Below the pieces are notes generated by a model that worked only from the letters and a program-made list of their open reading frames with translations, was not told where the DNA came from and did not search any database. Made by a program: the position numbers and the translations under genes. From Paramyrothecium sp. XJ0827 (taxonomy: Eukaryota; Ascomycota; Sordariomycetes; Hypocreales; Stachybotryaceae), in assembly GCA_020881915.1 (NCBI GenBank), contig JAJFPB010000010.1, positions 1,612,001 through 1,676,000 on the forward strand: a stretch of 64,000 nt of DNA. The letters are read 5' to 3'. Positions 23,401 through 34,517 of this stretch are shown here, piece after piece. The first letter of the stretch is position 1. Every line of letters begins with the position of its first letter.

Positions 23401-24891
23401 ATGTCCCTCACCAACGCCTCCCCCGAGGCCGCCGCCAGCGCCGCCAAGGAGGCGTCCTTCGCCCTGGCCACGCTTCCGGCCTCGGCGCGCAACGCCGCCC
23501 TCGACACCGTCCACGCCGCGCTGCAGGCCGCCCGCGACGACATCCTCGCCGCCAACGCCCGCGACCTCGACGTCGCCCGCAAGGCCGCCGCCGACGGCCA
23601 CCTCAGCCAGGCGCTGGTCTCGCGCCTCGACCTCGGCAAGAAGGGCAAGTGGGACGACATGCTCAAGGGCATCCTGGACGTGAGGGACCTGGACGACCCG
23701 AGTAAGTCGAGGAACCCTGCGGCGGCATCCTCAGCAGATCAGGAGACTGATGCTCATTTGTGCAGTTGGCCAGGTGCAGATGCGCACGAAGCTCGATGAC
23801 GACCTCGTTATGGAGCGCGTGTCCTGTCCCATTGGTGTCCTTCTCATCATCTTTGAGGCCCGTCCCGAGGTCATTGCCAACATTGCCAGTCTGGCCATCA
23901 AGTCCGGCAACGCTGCCATTCTCAAGGGTTTGTCTTTCTTTTTTCTCCTCCTCGGCAGATCCCCACCTACAGCTCTTGAACAATCCTTCTAACATTATCT
24001 GCACTTCCAGGAGGCAAAGAGTCCACCGAATCCTTCGTCGCCATCTCCAAGACCATCTCCGACGCTCTCGCCAACACCCAAGTCCCCAATGCCGCCATCC
24101 AGCTCGTCACCACCCGCGACGCTATCGCCCAGCTGCTCGCACAGGACCGTCACATCGACCTCGTCATCCCCCGCGGCTCCAACGAGCTCGTCCGATACAT
24201 CAAGGAGTCCACTAAGATTCCCGTCCTCGGCCACGCCGACGGCCTCTGCTCTATCTACCTTACCGCCACCGCAGACAAGGACAAGGCCGTCACCGCCGTC
24301 GTCGACTCCAAGACGAGCTACCCCGCCGCCTGCAACAGCGTCGAGACGCTGCTCGTGCAGGACTCGGCCCTCAACACCGTCTTCCCGGCTGTGGCTGCCG
24401 CCTTGGCAGACAAGGGCGTGATCCTGCGCTGCGATAGCGCCAGCAAGGCCGCGCTCGCAGAGACCTTCTCGGTTGCCGCCTCCGTCCAGGACGCCACCCC
24501 CGAGGACTTCCATACCGAGCACCTCTCCCTCACCCTGGCCGTGAAGGCGGTCCCCAACCTCGACGCTGCCATCTCCCACATCAACACCCACGGCTCGCAC
24601 CACACCGACGCCATCCTCACCTCCGACGCCCAGGAGGCCGAGCGCTTCATGAACGAGGTCGACTCCGCCGGCGTCTACTGGAACGCGTCCACTCGGCTCG
24701 CCGACGGCATGCGCTACGGCTTCGGCACCGAGGTCGGCATCAGCACCAACAAGATCCACGCCCGCGGGCCCGTCGGCCTCGAGGGCTTGACCATCTACAA
24801 GTACAAGATCAGGGGCGACTACCAGGCCACCGTCAGTTACGGAGAAGGAGAAGGCAAGCGCCCGTGGAAGCATGAGAAGTTGGATATTTGA
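23401..24891 (+). CDS. PRO2: Gamma-glutamyl phosphate reductase (proline synthesis)
   Basis: Second enzyme of proline synthesis: reduces gamma-glutamyl phosphate to glutamate semialdehyde with NADPH. Exons are 23401-23701, 23766-23927 and 24011-24891; both introns are phase 1, 447 residues, the usual eukaryotic length. Introns begin GTAAGT and GTTTGT. Visible family signatures are [16 protein letters not shown] near the middle, the NADPH-side [35 protein letters not shown], and the catalytic Cys at about 262 in [33 protein letters not shown] lies near the C-terminus, as in ProA proteins. A monofunctional Pro2-type enzyme; no glutamate kinase domain is fused. A purine-rich A/G tract follows the stop closely. 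Confidence 0.97.
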
Positions 24892-25220
24892 ACCGTGCTG
24901 CGGACAGAAAAAAAATAAAAGGGGGGGGTTCATGAAAGGGCTCATGGGGCTTGTGCTATGAAAATGGGGCGTTCGGGCATCAAGAGACGAGGATAGAGCA
25001 AGCGGATACCACAAAAGGGGGATTGCCGAAGGTCAAGTTTGCATTTTAGCTACATTACAGGCAGTATAAAAGAGCTGCACATCTTACCAAGCCCCTTTCC
25101 CACAGACATGAAGCCGGTCTCGAACCGCTTCACATTGTACATGATGCATGCCGAGTGCTTGCCAGGCTTTAGCTGACACGTTCCGTAACTCATATCGTAT
25201 CTCGATTTCCCATAACTCTT
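24892..25220. other. Convergent 3' regions of PRO2 and RFA1
   Basis: 330 bases between two converging genes. It holds an A/G-rich tract with AATAAAA at about 24914-24920, placed well to act as a PRO2 polyadenylation signal. Nothing else was seen. Confidence 0.6.
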
Positions 25221-27190
25221 TCAACCATCAATGTTGTACTGCTTAATCAACTCTGCCAGCTTGTTGCCCTCTGCCTTCCAGTCCACGTCCGATGAGTTGA
25301 CAACCTGGTGTCGCACCCTGATCCCACAAGTTAGCATCGTATACATTTGAAACATGCACATGCAAGTGACTTACTCAGAATTCTCTCCAACGGTCGACAG
25401 CTTGGCTCTACACCTCCAGATGTGTGCCGTGAAATTGATGCCTCCGAAAACAGCCATGACCTTTGCGTCATCCTCCTCCTTCAGCTCCATCAGCTGGTTA
25501 GCAGACATGCCGATAATCTGTGCGGCAGTCTCGTCAAAGCATGTGACCCACTGCGAGCCAGTGTGGTCGACGATCCGGAGAGACAGCATGTAGCGGTACT
25601 CTGGTCTATCCAGCGACTGGTCACACTTCTCGCACCGCCAGGTGCCGTCACCCATGTCAGTGACCTTCTTCTTGCAGGTGGAGCAACCGGGGTAGCAGAA
25701 GTTCTCCTGCTTAACATAGACAATGGTGGCCTTGACAGAGTAATATGCTTGGTCATCCAGACCCAGCCCCTCATCCCTGACCTGTGCGATGGTCTTGGAC
25801 TGGTCTTTCCTGCTGGTTGCATTACCCAAGCTGGTCTTGTTTTGCAGATTCTCAAAATGGCTAGCACGTCCAGCCGAATCGTACCAGCCCTTGAGTCGGT
25901 GAGCATCAGGGATGTCGGGGTCCACCGACATGGTTCCTGAGGACAGCAAGCTCAGACTCTTGCCGTCAAAGTCGGAGACCTTGGTACCCTTGAAAGCAAT
26001 CACGGACTCTGGTTCGGCATCGAAACCATTGGCCGTCTTTCCCCAAACAGTAAGACGAACGGAATGGCCGGTGTCATCTACCAAGGTAAGATCACGCTTC
26101 TGGAATGGTCGGCCGTCCTTCTTCGACGTTATCTCGTTGACTGGCCCAACCTCCTTCAAGACACCAATGACATCGACGGTGCTGTCCTTTTCGACATTTT
26201 GCAGGTCCGAAATGGAGCAAAAGTTGAATCTGACCTGCGGCACATTCGTCTGGTCCTCTGCCTTCTCAATGACCGTGTCGCGCTCGAAAGTCAACTCATA
26301 GTCGTTGGGAAGGTTGGAGAACTGCTTCTTTGCGAGTCCAACCTTGCAAGGGGTGGAGATGTAGTAAACAGAGCCTTCTTGTAGGAGATCGTAGAACGCA
26401 TCACATTGATCGTTGAAACCAGTCGCTCGGATCTCGCCACTCTCATCAAGCAAGTTGACGCTGAACAGTTTGCCCTCACCGCTCGCCTTGTGCCACGTCT
26501 TGATATCGGACTTTGAGGTCACTCGCGCCTTGATCGTCCACTTGTGCGCGTACGGTGACAGGCCTTCGATGGGGTATATATTGCCGCCGGCGGCAGCGGG
26601 TGCAGCTGGTACCGAGCGCAGGGGCTGTTGGACCTGTGATTTCGTCTCCTCCTTCTTTGCTCCGTAAAAGTCGTTGCCAGAGATGGCGTTCTCGGTGGGA
26701 GCAGCCGGGGCCTGGAACGGCACGGGCTCGCCAATCTTGGCCTGCACGCCATAGTCCTCGAGAACATCCAAATCAAAAATGATCGTGACACTAGGAGCCA
26801 TCAGCATTGATTTCGCCCCAAGCTTTTCTGCACTCACGTTCTGCCGCTAGCGACCTGTCGCGTATACTGTTTGAGACGGATGATGCAGCCCACGACCAGC
26901 TTCTCCTCCTGCACCAGATGATGTGTTTGGGTGGCGAGCAAGGCTGACAGGATGTGTTGACCGTCGCTAAGCGAGACTCGATATCGAGCGATGCCTTGAG
27001 GGGTCGGGTTTCCTTGCTTCACGACCAGACATTGCATGACAGGGTTGGGGAAAACTTTCCACGCCTCATCGAAGTTGTTCACGATGACCCTGGAAGAACC
27101 ATGGTTAGCAAAGAATGTGCTGTAGTAAGAAAACCAACTTTTGAAGACGTACTCGATGGCCCCGCGCGAAAGAGCTGAAGAAGCATCCAT
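25221..27190 (-). CDS. RFA1: Replication protein A large subunit (RPA70)
   Basis: Large subunit of the single-strand DNA-binding heterotrimer used in replication, repair and checkpoint signalling. Exons are 27153-27190, 26838-27089, 25375-26790 and 25221-25317; introns are 63, 47 and 57 nt and all phase 2, 600 residues. The first exon gives MDASSALSRGAIE. It splices to VIVNNFDEAWKVFPNPVMQCL, the start of the N-terminal OB fold that recruits checkpoint proteins. A Pro/Ala linker leads to DNA-binding OB folds A (IEGLSPYAHKWTIKARVTSK), B and C. OB-C carries the C4 zinc ribbon CYPGCSTC...CEKC near 462-486. The last exon adds the C-terminal helix for the trimer core. The gene is divergent from the hydrolase gene, and an ACGCGT box lies 106 bases upstream of the ATG. 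Confidence 0.96.
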
Positions 27191-27881
27191 TTTTTTCACG
27201 TAGGCGTTGTCTGAATTTCGAGTGCCCAGAAGCCCTTGTGCTGGTGATGCAGGATGGTTTCTGTGCAGCCTCCAAAATGGCAATGATGCTTTTGGACGCG
27301 TCGAGCGCGTTGAGTGGAAACGCGATTCTGGCGGGGTCTGCGGCTTAGTCAGGAGATAGCCCATTCATCCAGGCAGGCAATTGCACCTACAGCCTATTTT
27401 GGCAGCAGGTACCTTGCACTAAAGTAGAGCGTAGCAAGGTACTGCGTTCTCCACAAGAAGCGCCGGTGCCTTTGATTCCTCAGCTACCTTAAGGTACCTC
27501 AGGTACTGTACATGACTTCTCAGTCAGCTCATGGTAGTTTGACATGAGTCTATCATAGGGAAGGGACATGATACGCTTGTGTTTTTTACTCGCATGAAGC
27601 TCATTTTCAAAGTCCAAATCCAGGTAGATGAGAAGGACGAGCGACGGTGCTGCTGGGCAATGTGGGCTGCTTTGAATCCAAGTCAACGGAAAGTCCTAAC
27701 AGCCCCCCTCCATGCAACGTCATCCAGCAGTACCACATCGTAGTGTACATTAACTGAGAGCTTCCCTTGCTTCACTACATGCCTCACTCTCAACCGCGTG
27801 CGCAAGGTCTTAGAGAGACTACAGGGCTGAACGACCATTTGCACGCATCCTACGGCAATTCCTTTTAGTCTACGGCAGAAC
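27191..27881. other. Divergent promoter region RFA1 / DLH-family gene
   Basis: 690 bases between divergent starts. It contains the ACGCGT box at 27296-27301 and a cluster of GGTACC/TACCT motifs at about 27404-27510. No gene was recognised. Confidence 0.6.
27296..27301. promoter_or_regulatory. ACGCGT (MCB-type) box upstream of RFA1
   Basis: A palindromic ACGCGT sits 106 bases upstream of the RFA1 start. In yeasts this MluI cell-cycle box binds MBF (Mbp1-Swi6) and drives G1/S expression of replication genes, including RPA subunits. Position and target fit, but a six-base motif is expected by chance about every 4 kb, and other copies occur in this window at about 10205, 10319 and 52186. Confidence 0.45.
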
Positions 27882-28990
27882 ATGTCCGAACAACAAAGCT
27901 CACGCGCAGCCCCAGAGGGCCAAGGCCAGGAGCAAGCCAATCCTACTACAGCACCGGCGCAAGCTGCTTCGGCCACGGGCGAGCATTGTGTGACAGATAG
28001 GCCAACTCGTGCGTGCAATGCACACTCGCTCAGCTCAATTCCTCGTCGCTAATCATATACTGTCGTAGCAAGTGGCCAATCGTCCACAGGCGAAATCATC
28101 AAGCTGAACGATGTAGACGTAAGACTATAGGACGACGGAGCTTCTTCTCGATCAATGCTAATGCTGTTCTCAGGTCTACATCTCGAAGCCTGCCGATTAC
28201 CCTCACGTACCATGTCGCCTGCTTCTGCTCCTTACGGGCGGCACGGGAATCAAGTCGACCAACAACCAGATCCAAGCCGACAAGTTCGCCGCCGAAGGAT
28301 TCCTTGTCCTCATGCCCGATATGTTCGGCGGCGACGTGGCCCCCGGCGCAGCCATAATCGACGACTCCACGTCGTTGCTGGAGCAGATCAAGCTCAAGGC
28401 CGCTGAGATGGCCAAGGCTTTCGTCATCGACATGTGGCTGGCGCGCGTGACCCCCGACAAGGTCATGCCAATTCTCCACAAGGTCATCGACGCTGCGAGC
28501 GAGCAATACCCCGAGGTAGTAAAGAACGGCGATGGCGTGTATGCCGTCGGGTACTGCGTGGGCGGTCGCTTTGTGCTCTTGCTGGGCAAGGAGTCGCAGG
28601 CTGGCAGCACGGACGAGGAGAGCGGAGCTATCAAGAAGGGTCCATTCATTAAGGCTGGCGCGGTGGCGCATGCCGCTTCCGTAACTCCAGACGACTTCGT
28701 TGGCGTCAAAGTACCCTTGAGCTTGATTTGCGTCGAAAACGACCCTCTGTTCCCAGAGACAGTCCGTACCGCCGGAGAAGACGAACTGTCGAATGCAAAC
28801 CAAGAGCATGAGGTTCAGGTCTACCCCGGCGTGCCACACGGTAAGAGTGCTGCGTCCCTATCAAGCTAAGCAATGCGATTAACACATCACATCAGGGTTC
28901 GCCGTCGTTGGGGAGTATCAGGATGCCAACATCAAAGAAGCACAAGCTACGGCATTCGACCAGATGCTCAAATGGATCCAGGATCACTAA
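27882..28990 (+). CDS. Dienelactone hydrolase family protein
   Basis: Alpha/beta hydrolase of the dienelactone hydrolase family, which opens lactones or esters using a Cys-His-Asp triad. Exons are 27882-28008, 28069-28118, 28174-28840 and 28896-28990; all introns are 55-60 nt with CTAAT/CTAAC-like branches, 312 residues. The predicted triad is Cys187 in GYCVGG, Asp249 in ENDPLFP and His281 in GVPHGF. The nucleophile lies in G-Y-C-x-G, as expected for the family rather than Ser hydrolases. The Gln/Ala-rich first 45 residues are low-complexity; the conserved part starts at GEHCVTDRPTPSGQ. The gene converges with the quinone oxidoreductase gene at a spacing of 101 bases. The physiological substrate is unknown; fungal members range from aromatic catabolism to uncharacterised cytosolic esterases. 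Confidence 0.9.
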
Positions 28991-29091
28991 GGTGTGAGCG
29001 GCTTGCAGGACGTGCGCCTTTTGCATAGCGCTGTGGGAATTTTGATGATTTTATGAACGGCAGAAACTTTTTTCCACTTTGTTACTTTCCA

Positions 29092-30157
29092 TTAGGGAAT
29101 GGTGCACACAATCTTGCCCGAGTTCTTGCCCTCTTCCATGTGCGCATGTGCCTCTTGAATCTGCTCCCACGGAAGCACCTTATCCACGATGATCTTCAGC
29201 TTGTCCGCCTCAAAGTCGGGCACGTACTCCTCCAGCTTGTCCCGCAGCACGCCCTGGTACTGGAGGTCGCGGCTGCGCAGCGTGCTGCCTTCGATTCGTA
29301 GCCTCTTGTACAGAATCTGGCTGATGTCGGCCTCGGGGACCTTGGTGCCGCCCATCAGGCCGAGCAGGACGATGCGGCCGTCCTTTGCCGCCACGTCAAT
29401 GTTTTTCTGGAAGTAGCTGCCGCCAATGAAGTCGACGATGAAGTCGACGCCCTTGCCGCCGGTCTTGTCCTTGATCTCCTTGGCCCAGTCCTGGGTCTTG
29501 TAGTTGAGCGCGGCGGTGGCGCCGAGCTTGGAGGTGATGAAGCTGCACTTCTCCTCGCTGCCGGCGGTGGCGTAGATCTCGGAGGCGCCCGCGAGGCGTG
29601 ACAGCTGGATGCCGGCGATGGAGACGCCCGAGGCGCCGGCGTGCCAGAGGATGGACTTGCCCTTGGCGAAGCCGAGGATGAGGTGCAGCGCCTGGGTGGC
29701 CGTGGCCCACGTCTCGGGCACGGCGGCGGCCTTCTCGAAGCTCAGCGAGGCAGGCTTGTGCAGCAGCATCTTGGAGTTGACGGCCAGGTACTCGGCGTAG
29801 GCGCCGCCGTACGCGAGCCCAAAGACCTCGTCGCCCACCTTGAAGGCGCCGTGGCTGCCGGGCCCAAAGGCCTCGATGGTGCCGCTGAACTCGACGCCGA
29901 GCGTCTGGGGCGCCTGCGGGGGCAACGGGTAGTTGCCGTGGCGCTGGATGATGTCCATGCGGTTGATGCCGAAGGCCTTGACCTTGACGAGGGCGTCGCC
30001 GTCGCCGGGCTTGGGCTTGGGCGTCTCGGCGTTGATGAAGAGGGCGTCTCTGCCACCCTTGCCGCCTTTAATGTCTGAGCCCGTGTTAGCGAAATACTAT
30101 CAAAAGGAAGGCGAGGGGGGTTGAGTACGCACCAACTGCTCTCATGTTGTCTGCCAT
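29092..30157 (-). CDS. Quinone oxidoreductase-like MDR protein (PIG3 type)
   Basis: Zinc-free medium-chain dehydrogenase/reductase that probably reduces quinones with NADPH. Exons are 30133-30157 and 29092-30074 (58-nt phase 1 intron, GTGCGT donor, CTAAC branch), 335 residues. The first exon is just MADNMRAV plus one base. The GroES-like half shows NRMDIIQRHGNYPLPP and LGVEFSGTIEAFG; the hinge is AAAVPETWATATQAL. The Rossmann half starts at ILWHAGASGVSIAGIQLSRL and continues with VDFIVDFIGGSYFQKNI. The catalytic zinc ligands of alcohol dehydrogenases are absent. The pattern MDIIQRxGxYPxPP and the overall length place it with PIG3/TP53I3-type quinone reductases. It starts about 1.4 kb from the divergent RTA1-family gene. 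Confidence 0.93.
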
Positions 30158-31566
30158 TTTGGAGTAATTGAGGGGAGTTGTCTGCGTCTTCTCCCAAGGT
30201 TGTGTATTTACGTTGGACTGGATCTACGCGCACTTCGAGAAAAGGCGGGATGCGTCAGTGACGTAAACCCGTGGTCAGCTACCTTGACTAATAGCGAAAG
30301 CCAATTCTGGGGCCGTGTTAGAAATCCTCATTGGGTTCTGGCCATTTCGTTTCCGTGCAATGGCTTCATCGACTGCCCCGCGCTCCACAGAAGTCCGGCT
30401 CATCCGCATCCGCATCCGCCGATTTGGTAGCCCGGCCACGCAGGAGTGTAATCACAGCGCGCAGTAGCAAAACCATGGCGAGAAATGTAGTCAGCGAGTA
30501 TCTGGAAGTCGTGGGTTCGGAGCCGAAGATTGCATACACTATGCGATTCACAGTCATTGCCAACCTGGTGCTAATTTCACTGCTTAGAACAAGGTCAATT
30601 CGTTTCCTATCGAACATTGACCTAATCTTATATTGTCTGGTCATAATACGCGCTCCATATGGGAAGAAATTTGTTTATGAACCCGCCTATTTCTTTCTAC
30701 TCCTCGTCTTATATCATGAGAAGCTATCAAACGGCAACGCCGAAGCACGATTGGCAATCAGCCGACCAGACGCGACGCTGGCGAGGTCTCGATGGCCAGT
30801 TCCAGGTCAGACAAGTGACTGCAAATTGAAATGAGAGGTCGGAAATGCCATTGTCTAAGTAATAAGCCTCTGAGGATACATGTCTGCGGGACTGTTTTCT
30901 GAATGCAGCTTCGCCTCCAACAGAAACAAGGTCCTTTACTGTAGCAATAATCTTCTACTGGAGAAGAGGAGTATTTTGCGAACATTACGAGGCCAAAGTC
31001 TTGAAGATACGGCTTCACAATGTCCGCGATCCCGTACATTAACTCACATAGGGGATGAATGTGCGACGAGTCAGTTGCTGGATATATCGGTCTTTAGCAT
31101 CAACCACTGTTTGAATACAGTTCCGAATAGCACCAGTTGCCTTACCTGCTAGTATCCTCAAGCATCTTCAACCAAGGCTCTTTGCCCTTTTTCGGCTCTT
31201 CTGTCCGTGCGTGGTAGCTCCATTAGATTGGTTTGGGAGGGCATGTGTTTGAGTCGTTTGGCCCCCAGTAAGCTATCCGAGGTCTCGGAAAGCCCATACG
31301 AGCTATGCGAGTGCTCGTATCACGACTCAATAATGCACTTCATGCTTTGCCAACATTTGGAGGTATAAGAACACGGGAGTTGGAACACAACTCGAACTCT
31401 ACTCTTTCGTCAAGCATCCCGATCATCCACCGCTCATTTCGTTGTCCTTCTATTTTCTGCTGCCTCTTTCTGGCTTCCTTCAACTCGGCTCAGACTCTTC
31501 CCCTGACGGCATCTATTCTTATACGGCAACAAATACTAGAACCCCTGGAAGAGCCCAGCCGAAGCT
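30158..31566. other. Divergent intergenic region (oxidoreductase / RTA1)
   Basis: 1.4 kb. The middle part (about 30500-31150) is AT-leaning, with a hydrophobic-looking open frame (30331-30834, +) that I could not tie to any family and consider chance. The last 170 bases are pyrimidine-rich leader for the RTA1 gene. Confidence 0.5.
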
Positions 31567-32490
31567 ATGGCTAACGACAGCGCAACGGAAACCACCGGCC
31601 ATGGCATCTACATGTACAAGCCCAGCATCTTGGCGGCCGCCGTGTCCGCAGGTCTATTTGGCGCCAGCGGGCTGTTTCACTTGGTTGTGATGTGCCGCAA
31701 AAGAACGTGGTTCTACACGCCCGTCGTTGTCGGCGCAATCAGTACGTTGCTCCTCGGACTAAGCTCGCGCCTCCTTCTGTCAAGCAATCCGACACTGACC
31801 ATTTTCAAAGTGATGGCGGCCGGCTATGGTTTTCGCATTCCCTCGGCCAACGATCCCCTCGATATAATGTTATACATTTTGCAGTCCCTATTCATCATCC
31901 TTCCGCCGTCGCTTTACGCTGCCTCCATCTACATGATCTTCGGCCGCATCATCCTCTTCGTCAAGTCGCCCTCGGCTTCCATCATCGCGCCCCATCGAAT
32001 CACCAAAATCTTTGTCATTGGGGATCTATTCTCTTTTCTACTTCAGGCTGGGGGCGGGGGGATGATGGCCATCGCAAGCATGGCAGACATAGGTCAAAAG
32101 ATCGTGCTAGTCGGCTTGTTCATCCAGTTGATCTTCCTTGGTCTTTTTCTCACGGTCTCCTTCATCTTTTGGAAGCGCATACGCTCTTCGGCGGCGCGCA
32201 ACACAAATGCTAGTGGTTTCCGCACATGGCAGGCCCTTTTCGCACTGCTACTCTTCGTATCGGTCGTCATCGTGCTGCGATGCGTTTTCCGCGTCATAGA
32301 GTTTGCGCAGGGACACGATGGCACACTGGTCTCGAACGAGGCGTATATGTACATCTTTGATACCATTCCCATGTTCATCGTGCAGAGCGCCTTTCATTTT
32401 GTCCACGCTGGCGATGTCTTTGAGGGTGCAGAGTTGGGTTTCACAAAGTACACCAGTGAGGTTGATTTGCCGCTCCAAGCGTACGCCTAA
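31567..32490 (+). CDS. RTA1-family seven-helix membrane protein
   Basis: RTA1/RTM1-type lipid-translocating exporter-like protein; relatives confer resistance to aminocholesterol or toxic lipids, or take part in sphingoid base and sterol stress. The frame is open throughout as 307 residues. A 69-nt intron at 31742-31810 (GTACGT donor, CTGAC branch ten bases before the AG) removes 23 codons in frame. The spliced form (284 residues) reads FYTPVVVGAIMMAAGYGFRI, which aligns better with the family than the unspliced form. Seven hydrophobic helices are visible. Family signatures are LYILQSLFIILPPSLYAASI, HRITKIFVIGDLFSFLLQAGGGGM and FRVIEFAQGHDGTL with EAYMYIFDTIPM. It converges on the transcription factor gene, so its own regulation by that factor is only a guess. 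Confidence 0.9.
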   Translation: MANDSATETTGHGIYMYKPSILAAAVSAGLFGASGLFHLVVMCRKRTWFYTPVVVGAISTLLLGLSSRLLLSSNPTLTIFKVMAAGYGFRIPSANDPLDIMLYILQSLFIILPPSLYAASIYMIFGRIILFVKSPSASIIAPHRITKIFVIGDLFSFLLQAGGGGMMAIASMADIGQKIVLVGLFIQLIFLGLFLTVSFIFWKRIRSSAARNTNASGFRTWQALFALLLFVSVVIVLRCVFRVIEFAQGHDGTLVSNEAYMYIFDTIPMFIVQSAFHFVHAGDVFEGAELGFTKYTSEVDLPLQAYA

Positions 32491-32717
32491 GAGCACGGCA
32501 AGACAAATTTGCAGTCGAAGAGCTGGACGGTAGGTAATTAGATTGTTTTAGATTATATGGTATACCAACCTGCAGGTTCAGCCGGTATACACATATCTTG
32601 TTTAGAATAGACAGGCGATAGAGGAATATTTACATTGTATCCATAGTCCACTAGTTGAGAGCAGGGCAAAACTTCCCTTTAAACTTCGGAGGAAAAGATT
32701 CTAATTCGAGGTTTCAT

Positions 32718-34038
32718 TCACATACTACTATACTGAACTCTCCTCTCTGCCCACGCCACCAAGTCACGATGTCGTTCAGTTGCGAGTCCGGAACACGCTT
32801 GCATCAGCCGCCTGCCCGCCTTTCCGACCCACCACGTATTCCGCAGCTCGTTCAACAGAGCTCCAAAATAGGCCACTATGACCATGGCCAGCGGCTCTCT
32901 TCGGGCCATGTCAGCGTAGAAGGCTTCCGGCACCATGACTGGCCACGATACGATGGGGGCTTTATGCTTTGTGGCAGCGGCTCGGCACGCAAAAATCTCC
33001 CGTAGGCATCGCAAGGCGCCGAGGTATTCGGTGAGCTTGGCATCCGAAGCGAGTTCCTCCCGGACGCAAGCTTCGACTCTGTCCAAAGCTTCTTCATCGT
33101 CTAGAGTGATCAGGCAGTCTGACATGCGGTCCTGTACATGAAGAAGAGGGGTGAGGGGCGTTTCGAGGAGCCAATGCCAAATAGACTTTAGAAGGTCGTG
33201 GATGCCTCGTTCCAGGTTGAAGGCGTCGATTATTCTATCCAGAGAGGATGAATGGTCCTCGTCTCGTTGATCCTCTGTTTCAAAAAGGCTCAATGACATG
33301 CATACCAAAAGGCTCGAAAATAAGAACGTGGGTGTGGCGGTGGACCTGGTCAGGCAATCCAGCGTCGGGCGGAACAGTGAGGTTCCCTCAGTATGGTGCT
33401 GCGCGGCAAGGCGATCATAGTAGGCAGCGGAACCGGGTCGAAGGCGCCGGAGGTGCATGGCAGCAAGCGCGAGGATCCCGTGCATCAAGAAATCACACCG
33501 GAAGGCCTCCTGAGGGGCGAGGGTGCGCCAGACCCTGTCTGAAGCCTCGTCATCAAGCAAGCTCAAGGAGGTGACGTTGACAAAGTGGTGCAGCAACTCA
33601 AAGTCATCACGAAAGAAACCTCTCGACGCGTTGCCCGAAGCCAGGACGAGCAGAGGGATAGGCGTGTTAACCGTTGTTGCCGGCGACCCGTTGACATTCA
33701 TTCGAAGGTCATGATTTGGTTCCTGCACGCCGTCATGGGCAGAGGCCGTGGATGATGAGCGCACAAGTCTTGGGTACGCTTGGTACGAGCAGCGGTCGCG
33801 ACGCTTCTTGCACCGGTTGCAAGACGGCTTCTCCTCGCCGCACTTTTCTCCGGGGTTCGGATGAAGTAAGCATGGGGATCAGATTAGTTCCGGGGGTTGA
33901 GAAAAGCCCAAATACCTTTACTTTGCGAGTCTTGCACTGCTCACAGCCATGCCGGGACTTGTGGTGCATCCGCCGTTGTGGCATGGCGCTGCTGGGAACC
34001 GTGGAGGAAGAGGTGCAGAGGTGGGTGCGAACCTGCAT
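32718..34038 (-). CDS. Zn2Cys6 transcription factor
   Basis: Fungal-specific binuclear zinc cluster regulator. Exons are 33916-34038 and 32718-33842 (73-nt intron, phase 0), 415 residues from the upstream ATG. A second ATG at 33984 (MPQRRMHHKSRHGC) gives 397 residues and looks more like the usual start of this class. The DNA-binding motif is C-x2-C-x6-C-x6-C-x2-C-x6-C, with the intron falling just before the third Cys. After a short linker the remaining 330 residues form a helical middle region (ELLHHFVNVTSLSLL, FLMHGILALAAMHL) typical of the Upc2/sterol-uptake-like or aflatoxin-regulator-like groups lacking a long C-terminal activation domain. It sits between an RTA1 gene and a glycosyltransferase gene and may regulate either; that is inference from position. 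Confidence 0.88.
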
Positions 34039-34517
34039 GTGTAGGGGAGCCGAGAAGCTCGTTTAGGTACGAGGGCCCAGGATTCCGGGGCCGGCGAAGT
34101 GGATGCCGATCGACCGAGCATGCCGTGCTAAGCCATGCCGGGAATGGCCGCCGACCAGTTTATGCACCCGATTTTGGCAACACATGGCGGCTTGGCATGC
34201 AGGGACCGTTGGCCCACACCATGTTGCTCCAGCTCAGCCTTGGCCTGTAGACTTGGTGTTGGGATTCGATGTCGAGCATTTGTGGGCTGGTTGTGTCGTA
34301 CTATGTCGCAAGATCATTGTACCAGCAGCCCTGGCCGATCATACATGGGAACCAAAGCAGTTGCAAATGCCATCAAATCACAGTCTCGGTTATTTTACTC
34401 GCCTCAATCTTGTCTTTTAGTCTACTTGCCAGGCCCAACCTCTGCACAAAATTGCACACTTTGTTCATCTCCTTACACATCTTTTCCCCTACAGGCTCCG
34501 AGGTATAAGACGTTCAA
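34039..34517. other. Promoter of transcription factor / glycosyltransferase 3' end
   Basis: 480 bases between two minus-strand genes. No coding feature was recognised. Confidence 0.6.

Noticed and set aside
23995..25014. Long minus-strand frame (339 codons) opposite PRO2
   Set aside because: Shadow of the PRO2 coding sequence caused by strong third-position GC; low-complexity Val/Gly/Asp composition.
30331..30834. Hydrophobic open frame between the oxidoreductase and RTA1 genes
   Set aside because: Hydrophobicity comes from AT-rich DNA; no conserved pattern, no splice sites that extend it, and it lies in a promoter region.
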